Assembly: GCA_017561145.1 (NCBI GenBank)
Contig: JAFZDO010000043.1
Span: 24,614-88,613, forward strand
DNA: 64,000 bases
Source: Clostridia bacterium
Lineage (GTDB): Bacteria; Bacillota; Clostridia; Oscillospirales; CAG-382
Direction of reading: 5' to 3'
The notes beneath the pieces were generated by a model, which was not told the DNA's origin, ran no database searches, and saw only the letters and a list, made by a program, of their open reading frames with translations. A program made the position numbers and the translations under genes. Position 1 is the first letter of the stretch, and every line of letters starts with the position of its first letter. This document shows, in pieces, positions 24,871-35,578 of this stretch.

Positions 24871-26193
24871 ATGACCGATAACGAATTGAAGCAAATAAAA
24901 CTTTTTGCGCTTGACGAGCTCAGAAAAAGCTTTTCTCAGCCGACGATGACTCTTTGGTTTGAACCGATGCGTGTTGTTGCCGTTGACGGCTCTTACGTTA
25001 CTATCTCTTTGCCCGCAGGAAGAAAAAGCTTTGTTTCCGAGCAATATTATCCGATACTTAAACAGGTATTTTCGAATATCATCGGTTTTGAAACCGATTT
25101 AAAGATCATTTCGGATGAGGAAGAAGCCGAGCTTATAGAGGAATTCGGCGAAAAGATCGATTCCGCGTACGATACACGCTTCAATCCTGCTTATACCTTT
25201 GAAAATTTCGTTGTCGGCGAAACGAACAAGCTTGCACATTCGGCGTCTCTCGCGGTTGCAAAGCACCCTGCACAGCTCAATAACCCCTTGTTTCTTTACG
25301 GCCCGTCGGGCTTGGGTAAAACTCACCTTTTGTTTGCGATAGTAAACGATATAAGAGCAAACCACCCCGAATCAAAGATACTTTACGTCACCGGTGAAGA
25401 ATTTACCATTGACCTTATCGAATCGCTCGCCAAAAAAACGACTATGGCGTTCCGCGATAAATACAGAACGGTTGATGTTTTGCTTGTCGACGATATTCAG
25501 TTTATCGCAGGTAAAATGGCGGTGCAGGAGGAATTCTTCCACACCTTCGATACACTTTTCAAGATGAACAAGCAAATAATTCTTGCGTCCGACTGTGCGC
25601 CCAAGGATATCGATAATCTTGAGGACAGATTAAAATCGCGCTTCGTTATGGGCTTAGTTGCCGATATTCAGCCGCCCGATTTTGAGCTTCGTATGGCGAT
25701 ATTCAAGCGCAAGGCTTTGGATTTTAATCTTGATCTTGATATGAAAATACTTTATTTCCTTGCCGATAATATCACCACAAACGTCCGTCAGATCGAGGGT
25801 GCTCTTAAAAAGCTTAAGGCTCATTCGCTTATTACCGGCGAAAAGTGCGATTACAATATGGCAAAGGAAGAGCTTACCGATTTCTTTGCGAATGCTAAAA
25901 GCGAAGAATCAATAATCGAAAAGATATTTGCTTTTGCAGAAAAGAGATACGGCGTTAAGATAGATGAAATGAAGAGCGCAAGAAGAAATGCCGAAATAAT
26001 TGCGGCAAGACATTACGCTATTTATCTTATCAGAAAAACGACGAAACTTTCGCAGAAGTCGATAGCAAAGCTTTTCAATAAAAAGGACCATACAACAGTT
26101 ATAAATTCAATAAGCTTTATCGAACGTAAGATGCAAAACGAACCCGCATTCGAGCGTGAGATAGAAAACGTTATTAACGAGCTTCACTCCTAA
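24871..26193 (+). CDS. dnaA: Chromosomal replication initiator DnaA
   Basis: 440 residues. DnaA binds boxes at oriC, forms an ATP-dependent filament and opens the duplex. Domain I is at 1-75, with a short domain II linker. Domain III is the AAA+ ATPase, with Walker A GPSGLGKT at residues 144-151 (GGVGLGKT is more usual) and Walker B VLLVDDIQFI. Domain IV ends in the box-binding helix KDHTTVINSI. The ATG at 24871 is preferred because AGGGA is 10 nt upstream; a GTG three codons earlier would be too close. A DnaA box lies over the transcription start, and the main box cluster is just downstream. Confidence 0.96.
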   Translation: MTDNELKQIKLFALDELRKSFSQPTMTLWFEPMRVVAVDGSYVTISLPAGRKSFVSEQYYPILKQVFSNIIGFETDLKIISDEEEAELIEEFGEKIDSAYDTRFNPAYTFENFVVGETNKLAHSASLAVAKHPAQLNNPLFLYGPSGLGKTHLLFAIVNDIRANHPESKILYVTGEEFTIDLIESLAKKTTMAFRDKYRTVDVLLVDDIQFIAGKMAVQEEFFHTFDTLFKMNKQIILASDCAPKDIDNLEDRLKSRFVMGLVADIQPPDFELRMAIFKRKALDFNLDLDMKILYFLADNITTNVRQIEGALKKLKAHSLITGEKCDYNMAKEELTDFFANAKSEESIIEKIFAFAEKRYGVKIDEMKSARRNAEIIAARHYAIYLIRKTTKLSQKSIAKLFNKKDHTTVINSISFIERKMQNEPAFEREIENVINELHS

Positions 26194-26428
26194 TACCGCT
26201 ACGCGCAAAACCGTTATTAATCATATTTTAAAATTATTTATTTGTAATTATTGTTGTTGTAGTCCGGGTGGATTTGTGGAAACAGGACAGACCCAAGACA
26301 GGACAAGCAATAAGAAGAAATATGCGAGTGGACAAGAAGTGATTCTGTATGTGGAAAGCTTGTTATAATATGTGGAAAGATGTTGATTTAAAAAATATTT
26401 GACATTTTTAAAGAGGAAAACAGTTAGT
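26194..26428. other. Probable oriC (DnaA-box cluster)
   Basis: Gene-free 235 bases directly after dnaA. An AT-rich stretch (26216-26255) may be the unwinding element. Three reverse-oriented boxes of core TGTGGAAA follow at 26275-26283, 26350-26358 and 26371-26379, and a weaker one (GTGGACAAG) near 26329. With the box in the dnaA promoter this resembles the two-part origins of Firmicutes. Genes run outward on both sides (minus to the left, plus to the right). Confidence 0.75.
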
Positions 26429-27478
26429 ATGTTTTGCGGAAAATGCGGAAACGAGTTGCCTAATGACGCAAAATTTTGCGGCAAGTGTGGCAATAAGATC
26501 GAAGAAAAAAAGGAAGCATTGAAGGAACCTGAAAATCTGCCGAATTATAACGAAACGGCTGATATGCCTATTTATAACGGTGAAGACGGCGGTTCACAGC
26601 TTCAACAAACTGTATATATACCTAAGGAAACAAAGCAGGAAACCTTTAAAAATGAAGAGGTCAAGGTAAAAAAGAAAAAAAGCATTGCTTTACCGTTGAT
26701 CATCTGCATTGTTGCTTTATTAATCGTTGCTTTGGGTGTTCTGGTATTCGTTTTCAAGGATGATATATTCGGTAACGATAACAGCGAAGAATCGGATACG
26801 ACAAGCGAAAATGCCGATATTTCAATCGGTAACGAAAGTGAAACGGACGTTACTGTAAGTATTGAAGAAGTAAGTGCCGAGGAAAGTGAGCCCGACGGTA
26901 TAGTGTACGGCGACAGCGGTATTTCAAACGGTCAGTGGACGCTCTCTACTGATAACGGAAATTACGAGCTTTTGTTAAAGCTTGACGGAAGTGCAATACT
27001 TAAGGTAACCAACAAGGGCGGAAGCGTTGTAAATTTCGAAAGCAGGGTAAAATTTGCAGACAAGCTCAATAACGTAAAGGATATACTTGATCTTGACGAG
27101 GGCGAAGAGCTTTCTGTTTTCACCGATTTCAGAAAAAATCAGATAGTTATAAAATACAACGATAAATTTATTATCCTCTTCCATAAAAACAGCCAAAAGA
27201 TAATGCCCGATGAAGCGCTTTCGGGATATTGGAGAAAGGGAACCGATTCGTTTTCGATCGACGAGGAATATATTACCTTAAAAGGCGATAAAAAGAGATA
27301 TCTTGCCTTTAGCGAAAAGAACTTTTACGTTTATAAAGCCTTGGAAGAATCGGAATTCGTATTTAATAGCGATATAAGCTTTGAAGGACTTTACGCCGAA
27401 TGTGTGATCGATGAAAACGGATATCTCGATCTTATTTACGGCGGCGAAAGCTACAGCAATCTCAGACACGTTGAATAA
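26429..27478 (+). CDS. Zinc-ribbon membrane protein with extracellular domain, between oriC and dnaN
   Basis: 349 residues. The N-terminus is a double-CxxC zinc ribbon (MFCGKCGNELPNDAKFCGKC) in the cytoplasm. A charged linker runs to about 95, followed by one membrane segment (IALPLIICIVALLIVALGVL), a Ser/Glu stalk (about 122-165) and a beta-rich external domain to the end (GYWRKGTDSFSIDEEYITLK). The ATG at 26429 is used because GAGGAAAA precedes it. Proteins of this plan (zinc ribbon, membrane segment, outer domain) are common in Clostridia but have no assigned role. It breaks the usual dnaA-dnaN neighbourhood and directly abuts the DnaA boxes, so its transcription may be sensitive to DnaA. 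Confidence 0.75.
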   Translation: MFCGKCGNELPNDAKFCGKCGNKIEEKKEALKEPENLPNYNETADMPIYNGEDGGSQLQQTVYIPKETKQETFKNEEVKVKKKKSIALPLIICIVALLIVALGVLVFVFKDDIFGNDNSEESDTTSENADISIGNESETDVTVSIEEVSAEESEPDGIVYGDSGISNGQWTLSTDNGNYELLLKLDGSAILKVTNKGGSVVNFESRVKFADKLNNVKDILDLDEGEELSVFTDFRKNQIVIKYNDKFIILFHKNSQKIMPDEALSGYWRKGTDSFSIDEEYITLKGDKKRYLAFSEKNFYVYKALEESEFVFNSDISFEGLYAECVIDENGYLDLIYGGESYSNLRHVE

Positions 27479-27516
27479 ATAAAAAGAGACGAACACTTAA
27501 CTAAACGAAAGGAAAA

Positions 27517-27542
27517 TTCGCACAGATCAAAATACGTGCGAA
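27517..27542 (+). promoter_or_regulatory. Hairpin overlapping the dnaN ribosome site
   Basis: TTCGCAC (27517-27523) pairs with GTGCGAA (27536-27542) around a 12-nt loop. No T run follows. Its 3' arm shares bases with AAGG (27541-27544), the only ribosome-site candidate before the dnaN ATG at 27554. Confidence 0.45.
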
Positions 27543-27553
27543 GGCGATTTCAA

Positions 27554-28672
27554 ATGAAATTTATTGCGGATAAAAAGACATTACTTTCTCTTATATTGCC
27601 TGCGGCTACCGCGGCTTCGAACAAAACCACTCTTCCTGCGCTTGAGGGCTTGCTTTTTACTCTCAAGGAAGACGTGCTTACCGTTTGCGGATACGACCTT
27701 GAAAAGGGCGTTCGCACAATGGGTAACGTTACTCCCATGCAGGAGGGCTCGGTAATCATCAACGCACAGAAGATAACGTCTATCGTTCGCAATTTTCCCG
27801 ATTGCGATATCTGTATTGAATCGGATGACAGAAATATGGTCCGCATCACCGGCGGCACCAGTGATTTTTCGATCCACGGCGTTACCGCCGAGGTATTCCC
27901 CGGATTACCCGAATTGGGCGGTGACAACGCGTTTGAGATCTCGCGTGCACTTATGAAGGACATTATCAGCAGCACCGTTTTTGCGGTTGCACAGTCGGAG
28001 GCAAGACCTATTCTTACCGGCGAGCTGTTTATGATCGAAAACAGAACTCTCACCGTTGTTGCGCTTGATAACTTCCGCCTTGCAATGCGTGAAGAAAAGA
28101 ACTGCGTATTCAAGAACGATAATAGATTTTCCTTCGTTGTACCCGGCAAGGCGCTTAACGACCTTTCGAAGCTTCTTGACGACAGCGATGAACCGCTTCG
28201 TGTTGAATTTACCGCAAAATATATTATCTTTAAAATTGACGATACCGTGTTCTTCTCTCGCTTGTTAGAGGGCGAATATCTCGATTACAGACGTGCGCTT
28301 CCCAGCTCGAACCGAATTTTTGCGACCATCAGCAGAGCAGAATTTATCGAATCTGCCGAAAGAGCAAGCTTGCTTGTGGATGAAAAGCTTCGCACTCCGT
28401 TGAGATGTAAATTCGAGGACAACAGTCTTAATATTTCGTGTAATACTCAATACGGCAGCGTAAACGATAACATAAGGATCAAAAAGGAAGGCGACGATAT
28501 CGAGATAGGCTTTAACAACCGTTATCTTTTGGACGCGTTGCGTGCCTGCAAGGATGAAAAGATCGTAGCTTCGCTTTCGACTCCCTTGATGAGCATGATG
28601 ATCGAGCCTGCCGAAAAGGATGAAAACAGCAATTATATCTATCTCGTTTTGCCTTGCAAATTGAAGGACTGA
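27554..28672 (+). CDS. dnaN: DNA polymerase III beta sliding clamp
   Basis: 372 residues, normal for the clamp. Three similar domains of about 120 residues encircle DNA and tether polymerase. Recognisable parts: MKFIADKKTLLSLILPAATA at the start, the first-domain end FPGLPELG, the hydrophobic-cleft segment VALDNFRLAMREE in domain II, and the C-terminal YIYLVLPCKLKD (usual ending near LMPMR). The ATG at 27554 is taken instead of an upstream in-frame ATG because MKF is the family start. It is followed by recF after 9 bases. Confidence 0.95.
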   Translation: MKFIADKKTLLSLILPAATAASNKTTLPALEGLLFTLKEDVLTVCGYDLEKGVRTMGNVTPMQEGSVIINAQKITSIVRNFPDCDICIESDDRNMVRITGGTSDFSIHGVTAEVFPGLPELGGDNAFEISRALMKDIISSTVFAVAQSEARPILTGELFMIENRTLTVVALDNFRLAMREEKNCVFKNDNRFSFVVPGKALNDLSKLLDDSDEPLRVEFTAKYIIFKIDDTVFFSRLLEGEYLDYRRALPSSNRIFATISRAEFIESAERASLLVDEKLRTPLRCKFEDNSLNISCNTQYGSVNDNIRIKKEGDDIEIGFNNRYLLDALRACKDEKIVASLSTPLMSMMIEPAEKDENSNYIYLVLPCKLKD

Positions 28673-28681
28673 TCTTAAAGT

Positions 28682-29761
28682 ATGCACGTAGAGCATTTAT
28701 CTTTAAAAAATTTCCGCAATGCAGTTGACAGTGAGATCGAGTTTTCAAAGGGCGTAAACGTTATATGCGGAGCAAATGCGGCAGGAAAGACGAATATTCT
28801 TGAAGCAATATTCTATTTTGCGGCAGGAAAAAGCTTCCGCAACTGCAAGGACCGCGAGCTTATTACCTTCGGAAACGATAAGGGTAATATCGCGATGCGC
28901 TTTTTCGGAAACAATGCGAAAACCAAAATGTCGGCTACCCTTTCAAAGGGGGGAAGAAGGGTTATCAAGATAGGCGAAAGCGCACCCCTTCGGATGACCG
29001 AATATATCGGAAGATTCCGCGCAGTCATCTTTACACCCGACCATTTAAGCCTTGTTAAGGGCTCACCCGAAAACAGAAGAAGGTTTTTGGATCTTGCGAT
29101 AAGCCAGTCGTTTCCGCGGTATGCATCTACTCTTTCGGAATATAACCGCGTGCTCGCACAAAAAAACGCGCTTTTAAAGCGTGGAAACGTTATTGACGAG
29201 CTTTTAGAGGTTTATAACGAAAAGCTTGCCGCTTTGGCAGGCACTATAACGGTCAACAGACGGAAATATATAAACCGCCTCGAAAGGGAAGCAAAAATGT
29301 TCCTTGCCGATATGTCGGGAGGAAAGGAAGAGCTTACCTTAAGCTATCAGACACAGGCGGGCGATTTGGAAACTCAGGAAGAAATAAAAGAAAAATATAT
29401 TTCGCTTTTTGCCGAGAAGATGCAATACGAAAAGGATCACTTTTTGGCGCACTACGGAGCGCATAAGGATGATTTTTCGGTCGTCATTAACAAAAAAAGC
29501 GCAAGAATGTATGGCTCTCAGGGTCAGCAAAGAAGCGCTGTTTTGGCATTGAAGCTTGCGGAAGGCGAGCTTTCGGCGAAGCTTACGGGCGAATATCCGG
29601 TATTTCTGCTTGACGATATACTTTCTGAGCTTGATAAGGACAGAAAGGAATATATACTTTCGCGCATTACCGACAGACAGGTAATAATTACCGGCTGTGA
29701 AAGCGAGATCTTCGATACCGAGGGTAAGATCTTCGTGCGCGAGGGAAAAATTTTTCAGTAA
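28682..29761 (+). CDS. recF: DNA replication/repair protein RecF
   Basis: 359 residues. SMC-like ATPase that loads RecA onto gapped DNA with RecO and RecR. Walker A is GANAAGKTNILEA (about 31-43), the signature segment is GSQGQQRSAVLALKLAE, and Walker B/D-loop is FLLDDILSELDKDRK. It lies directly after dnaN. The small S4-domain gene (yaaA) that stands between them in Bacillus is absent. Confidence 0.95.
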   Translation: MHVEHLSLKNFRNAVDSEIEFSKGVNVICGANAAGKTNILEAIFYFAAGKSFRNCKDRELITFGNDKGNIAMRFFGNNAKTKMSATLSKGGRRVIKIGESAPLRMTEYIGRFRAVIFTPDHLSLVKGSPENRRRFLDLAISQSFPRYASTLSEYNRVLAQKNALLKRGNVIDELLEVYNEKLAALAGTITVNRRKYINRLEREAKMFLADMSGGKEELTLSYQTQAGDLETQEEIKEKYISLFAEKMQYEKDHFLAHYGAHKDDFSVVINKKSARMYGSQGQQRSAVLALKLAEGELSAKLTGEYPVFLLDDILSELDKDRKEYILSRITDRQVIITGCESEIFDTEGKIFVREGKIFQ

Positions 29762-29778
29762 AAGATTTTTCGGAGAAA

Positions 29779-30063
29779 ATGATGAGATATCTTCAGCTTG
29801 AAAAGGGCGAAAGCATTGATAAAAACGAAATAATCGGCATTTTCGACATTGAAAGCGCAAGTATTTCTTTGGCTACGAAGGAGCTTTTCAAAAGAAAAGA
29901 GGACGAGCACGGCGTTGTGAGTGTTTCAAACGATCTGCCGAAAAGCTTTATACTCTGCGACGGAGAATATACCGACACCGTTTATATCAGCGGAATATCG
30001 GTAGACAGCATTAAAAAACGGCTTAATAACGAAATAAAGCCGTTATGGATCAAAAACATCTGA
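29779..30063 (+). CDS. remB: RemB/DUF370 family protein (YaaB)
   Basis: 94 residues. DUF370-type protein; the Bacillus homologue YaaB sits in exactly this place between recF and gyrB, and the related RemA regulates matrix genes by DNA binding. Seen here: MRYLQLEKGESIDKNEIIGI, then DIESASISLATKELFKRKE and SFILCDGEYTDTVYISGIS. The start may be either of two adjacent ATGs. The symbol rests on position and sequence pattern; DNA-binding here is inferred. Confidence 0.8.
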   Translation: MMRYLQLEKGESIDKNEIIGIFDIESASISLATKELFKRKEDEHGVVSVSNDLPKSFILCDGEYTDTVYISGISVDSIKKRLNNEIKPLWIKNI

Positions 30064-30154
30064 TTATATAAAGAATCCATCTTACCGAAGTAAAATTTCG
30101 GAAAATAAGAAAAGGAGAGCGGTTTTTTGACCGTAAAGGGTAAAGCCGCGGTGA

Positions 30155-32077
<1,923 letters not shown>

Positions 32078-32124
32078 TTTTTTCACTTTAAACTATTCAC
32101 TATTAACTTGGAGCGAAGCGAATT

Positions 32125-34668
32125 ATGGCTCACGAATACGATTACAGTAACCACGAAGAACAGGTTATTCACAATATCGGAATAGAAAACGAAATAAAAA
32201 GCTGTTACATCGACTATGCAATGAGCGTTATCGTCGGACGAGCCTTGCCCGACGTACGCGACGGTATGAAGCCGGTACACAGACGTATCCTTTACGCGAT
32301 GTATGAGGACAGATTGACCTATGACAAGCCCTTCCGTAAGTCGGCAACGACCGTCGGTAACGTGCTTGGTCGTTACCATCCTCACGGCGACGCGTCGGTT
32401 TACGATGCGATGGTGCGCTTGGGACAGGATTTCTCGATCCGCTATCCGCTTATCGATAAGCACGGTAACTTCGGTAATATCGACGGTGACCCCCCTGCGG
32501 CATACCGTTATACCGAAGCGAGAATGGCAAGAATCGCCGACGAGCTTATGGAGGATATCGAAAAGGACGTTGTCGATTTCGTTCCCAACTTCGATAATAT
32601 GCGTAAGGAGCCTGTCGTGCTTCCTTCACGCTTCCCCAACCTTTTGGTAAACGGCAGTGTCGGTATTGCGGTCGGTATGGCTACCAACATTCCCACGCAT
32701 AATATGCGCGAGGTAATCGAAGCCACCGAATATCTTATCGATAACCCCGATTGCTCGATAGTCGAGCTTATGCAGTATATCAAGGGCCCCGATTTCCCGA
32801 CCTACGGTACGATCTACGGCACAAGCGGCATCTATGAGGCCTATATGACCGGCAGAGGTAAGGTCCGCGTGCGCGCAAAAGCGCATTTTGAGGAGAAAAA
32901 CGGCAGAACGAGCATTATCGTCACCGAAATTCCTTATCAGGTCAACCGTTCGATGCTTCTTGACAGCATGGTCGAGCTTGTAAAGAACAAGCGTATCGAG
33001 GGTATTGCCGATATCCGTAACGAATCGGGTAAGGCAGGTATGCGTATCGTTATCGACATCAAAAAGGATGCGAACGCACAGATCGTTCTTAACCTTCTTT
33101 ATAAATATACCCAGATGCAGGATACCTGCGCGGTGAATATGGTTGCGCTTGTTAACGGCGTACCGAAGCTTCTTAACCTTAAGGAAGTGCTTACACACTA
33201 CCTTAACCACCGCAAGGAGGTCGTTACCCGCAGAGTAAGATTCGACCTTGCAAAGGCAGAGCACGAGGCGCACATTTTCGAGGGCTATAAGATCGCTATC
33301 GACAATATCGACGAGGTTATTTCGATAATCCGCGCAAGCGCAAGCATTGCCGATGCAAAGGCAAACCTTATGGAGCGCTTCGGACTTTCCGAGGCTCAGG
33401 CTCAGGCTATCGTTGATATGACTCTCGGTAAGCTTTCGGGCATGGAAAGACAGAAGATCGAAGACCGTTTGGCATTCCTTTACAACCTTATCAAGGAATT
33501 AAAGGAGATCCTTGCCGACGAAACCAAGATCGAGGCGATAATCAAGGAAGACCTTGAATATATCAAGAACAAATACGGCGACGAAAGACGTACCGATATC
33601 GTCGAGGCTGAAAACGATATTCTTATCGAGGACCTTATCGAGCGTGAGACCTGCGTTATCACCGCAACGCGTGCAGGCTACGTTAAGCGTTTGCCGAGTG
33701 ATACCTATCAGGCACAGCGCAGAGGCGGTAAGGGTATAACCGCAATGGGAACGAGAGAAGAGGACTTTGTGGAGGACGTTATTATCTCCCACAGCCACGA
33801 TTTCTTGCTTATGTTCTCGAATACGGGTAAGGTTTACATCAAGAAGTGCTATGAAATTCCCGAAAGCGCACGTACCGCAAAGGGCACCAACCTTGTAAAC
33901 CTTTTATCTCTCGACAACGACGAAAAGATCACGGCGATAGTTCCCGTGACCGAGTTTACCGAGGATCAAAACCTTGTTCTCGTTACTAAATTGGGCGTTG
34001 TTAAGCGTATTAACCTTATGGCGTACAAGACAAAGCGTCAGAACGGTCTTTATGCGATCACTCTTGACGAGGGCGATCAGCTGCTTTACGTTCTCCGTTC
34101 GAACGGTGACGACGATATTATCGTTGCGACAAACCGCGGTATCTCGATCCGCTTTACCGAGCATGACGTTCGTGAAATGGGCAGACACGCGCGCGGTGTT
34201 CGTGCGGTTACGCTTGACGAGGGCGATTACGTTGTCGGCGCAGGCATTATCCCCGAGGGAAGCGACGATAACGAGCTTTATATTCTTACAATTACCGAAA
34301 ACGGATTCGGTAAGCGCAGCTTTACGGGCGAATACAAGCGTCAGCACCGCGGCGGCAGAGGTCTTATCTGCCACGGCGTAAGCGCAAAGACAGGCTCGCT
34401 TGCGGGACTCAAGCTCGTTCGTGAAAACGAAGAGGTAATGCTTATTACAGACGGCGGTATTATCATCCGTACACGTATCTCCGAAATTCCGGTTTACGGC
34501 AGAAGTGCTTCGGGCGTAATCGTTATGCGTCTTGAAGAGGGCTCGACGGTTGCAAGATTTGCCGTTGTTGACCCCGAAACCGAATCGGAAAGCAAGGAAA
34601 CAGAAGAAACTCCGGTTGAAGCCGAAAACACAGCAGTTGCGGTTGAAACCGTTGGGGAGGAAAACTAA
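32125..34668 (+). CDS. gyrA: DNA gyrase subunit A
   Basis: 847 residues. DNA-cleaving subunit of gyrase. The catalytic Tyr is Tyr129 in AYRYTEARM. The quinolone region reads YHPHGDASVYDAMV (84-97): the position equal to E. coli Ser83 is Ala90, followed by Ser91, with Asp94 kept. The GyrA-box QRRGGKG (about 533-539) opens the C-terminal beta-pinwheel, which marks gyrase as opposed to topoisomerase IV. The tail is acidic (ESESKETEETPVEAENTAVA). It is followed without a gap by the phosphopantetheinyl transferase gene. Confidence 0.97.
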   Translation: MAHEYDYSNHEEQVIHNIGIENEIKSCYIDYAMSVIVGRALPDVRDGMKPVHRRILYAMYEDRLTYDKPFRKSATTVGNVLGRYHPHGDASVYDAMVRLGQDFSIRYPLIDKHGNFGNIDGDPPAAYRYTEARMARIADELMEDIEKDVVDFVPNFDNMRKEPVVLPSRFPNLLVNGSVGIAVGMATNIPTHNMREVIEATEYLIDNPDCSIVELMQYIKGPDFPTYGTIYGTSGIYEAYMTGRGKVRVRAKAHFEEKNGRTSIIVTEIPYQVNRSMLLDSMVELVKNKRIEGIADIRNESGKAGMRIVIDIKKDANAQIVLNLLYKYTQMQDTCAVNMVALVNGVPKLLNLKEVLTHYLNHRKEVVTRRVRFDLAKAEHEAHIFEGYKIAIDNIDEVISIIRASASIADAKANLMERFGLSEAQAQAIVDMTLGKLSGMERQKIEDRLAFLYNLIKELKEILADETKIEAIIKEDLEYIKNKYGDERRTDIVEAENDILIEDLIERETCVITATRAGYVKRLPSDTYQAQRRGGKGITAMGTREEDFVEDVIISHSHDFLLMFSNTGKVYIKKCYEIPESARTAKGTNLVNLLSLDNDEKITAIVPVTEFTEDQNLVLVTKLGVVKRINLMAYKTKRQNGLYAITLDEGDQLLYVLRSNGDDDIIVATNRGISIRFTEHDVREMGRHARGVRAVTLDEGDYVVGAGIIPEGSDDNELYILTITENGFGKRSFTGEYKRQHRGGRGLICHGVSAKTGSLAGLKLVRENEEVMLITDGGIIIRTRISEIPVYGRSASGVIVMRLEEGSTVARFAVVDPETESESKETEETPVEAENTAVAVETVGEEN

Positions 34669-35214
34669 ATGGCTTTAAAAACCTTTATTCTTGAAAACAG
34701 CAACACCAAAAAGAAGCGCCAGACCGACGTTCAGAACGCGGTGCGCGAATATCTTAAAAACCCTAAGGCAAAGGTGGTTTACGATGAAAAGGGCAGACCT
34801 TCGGTTGAAGGTGCCGAAAACGTGCATATTTCCATCACCTGTGCTAATAACGTAATGCTTTTGGTTATCTACGAAAAGGCGATCGGTATCGACGGCGAAT
34901 ATCTTCCCAATATTATCGCCGAAGGAAACAAGATCGACCACATGACGCTTGCGGAACGCTTCTTCTCGTATGACGAGGTAGAATATCTCCGCGACAGCGC
35001 GCGTGAAGCAGAGCGTGAAAACTTTGTTAAGATCTGGGTTCGTAAGGAAGCTTATATCAAGGCGGCAGGCAAGACGCTTTCCGATTTCCCCAACTTCTCG
35101 GTCGTTGACGGTAACCGCTTCGCGAAAAAGGTTCACGGTGTGAGCATCAAGGCGTTTGCGATCAAGTTCGAGGACTGCGAAAATTACGTTTTTGCAATCG
35201 CGGGAATAGACTGA
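34669..35214 (+). CDS. 4'-phosphopantetheinyl transferase (Sfp-like)
   Basis: 181 residues. The Sfp/AcpT-type core is visible: VHISITCANNVMLLVIYEKA leading to GIDGEYLPN (metal-binding D-x-E) and then ENFVKIWVRKEAYIKAAGKT (the W-x-x-KEA-x-x-K motif). The enzyme moves phosphopantetheine from CoA to a Ser of carrier proteins. At 181 residues it is shorter than Sfp. Its ATG follows the gyrA stop directly, with GGGGAGG inside the end of gyrA as ribosome site, so it is translated from the gyrBA message. No carrier-protein gene is nearby, so the substrate is probably the fatty-acid ACP or an unlinked carrier. Confidence 0.82.
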   Translation: MALKTFILENSNTKKKRQTDVQNAVREYLKNPKAKVVYDEKGRPSVEGAENVHISITCANNVMLLVIYEKAIGIDGEYLPNIIAEGNKIDHMTLAERFFSYDEVEYLRDSAREAERENFVKIWVRKEAYIKAAGKTLSDFPNFSVVDGNRFAKKVHGVSIKAFAIKFEDCENYVFAIAGID

Positions 35215-35458
35215 TCGCTTCGCTCTCCCCAAAAACGGCAAGCGTTTTCGGGGACCCCATTCTAACCCCAAAAACGGCAAGCGTTTTCGGGGACCCCATT
35301 CTAACCCCAAAAACGGCAAGCGTTTTCGGGGACCCCATTTCCGCGCGGCGGGGTTTGTGAGTGCCGTACATTCGCATCGTGTTTGTGCGCGCTTCGCTTG
35401 TCCAAACACGCGGCACTCTAATGTATATTTTTCAAGGCGCATGTCCTTGAAAAATATA
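35215..35458 (+). repeat. Triple 39-bp hairpin module followed by multi-hairpin element E1 (copy a)
   Basis: Three tandem 39-bp units start at 35227, 35266 and 35305, each an imperfect hairpin (CCCCAAAAACG ... CGTTTTCGGGG) followed by ACCCCAT. Then come CCGCGCGGCGGGG and a long double stem: GAGTGCCG (35359-35366) with CGGCACTC (35411-35418), and CGTGTTTG (35378-35385) with CAAACACG (35403-35410). Last is the hairpin TATTTTTCAAGG/CCTTGAAAAATA ending near 35457. No open frame of its own. Related copies are at 35642-35806, 50517-50656, 62545-62735 and 63461-63720. Confidence 0.9.
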
Positions 35459-35489
35459 GAAATCAATTATAAAAATACTTCGTATTTTG

Positions 35490-35518
35490 GAAGACTGTCG
35501 AAAGGCGGTCTTCTTTTT
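35490..35518 (+). terminator. Terminator of the gyrB-gyrA-phosphopantetheinyl transferase run
   Basis: GAAGACTGTC/GGCGGTCTTC hairpin followed by TTTTTT. Confidence 0.75.
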
Positions 35519-35543
35519 TGCGTTTGCCTTAATTGTTACCTAT

Positions 35544-35560
35544 GGGCGAGAAAGTGAATC
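35544..35560 (-). repeat. Relic of the GGCGATTCAC... short palindromic repeat
   Basis: GGGCGAGAAAGTGAATC is the reverse complement of the variant seen inside the repeat at 63736-63762 (GATTCACTTTCTCGCCC). Confidence 0.5.
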
Positions 35561-35578
35561 ACCTGTTTTGGTGACAAA

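Noticed and set aside
35227-35338. CRISPR array (three regular 39-bp repeats)
   Set aside because: The units are contiguous, without unique spacers, the repeat is a hairpin module found singly elsewhere, and there are no cas genes.
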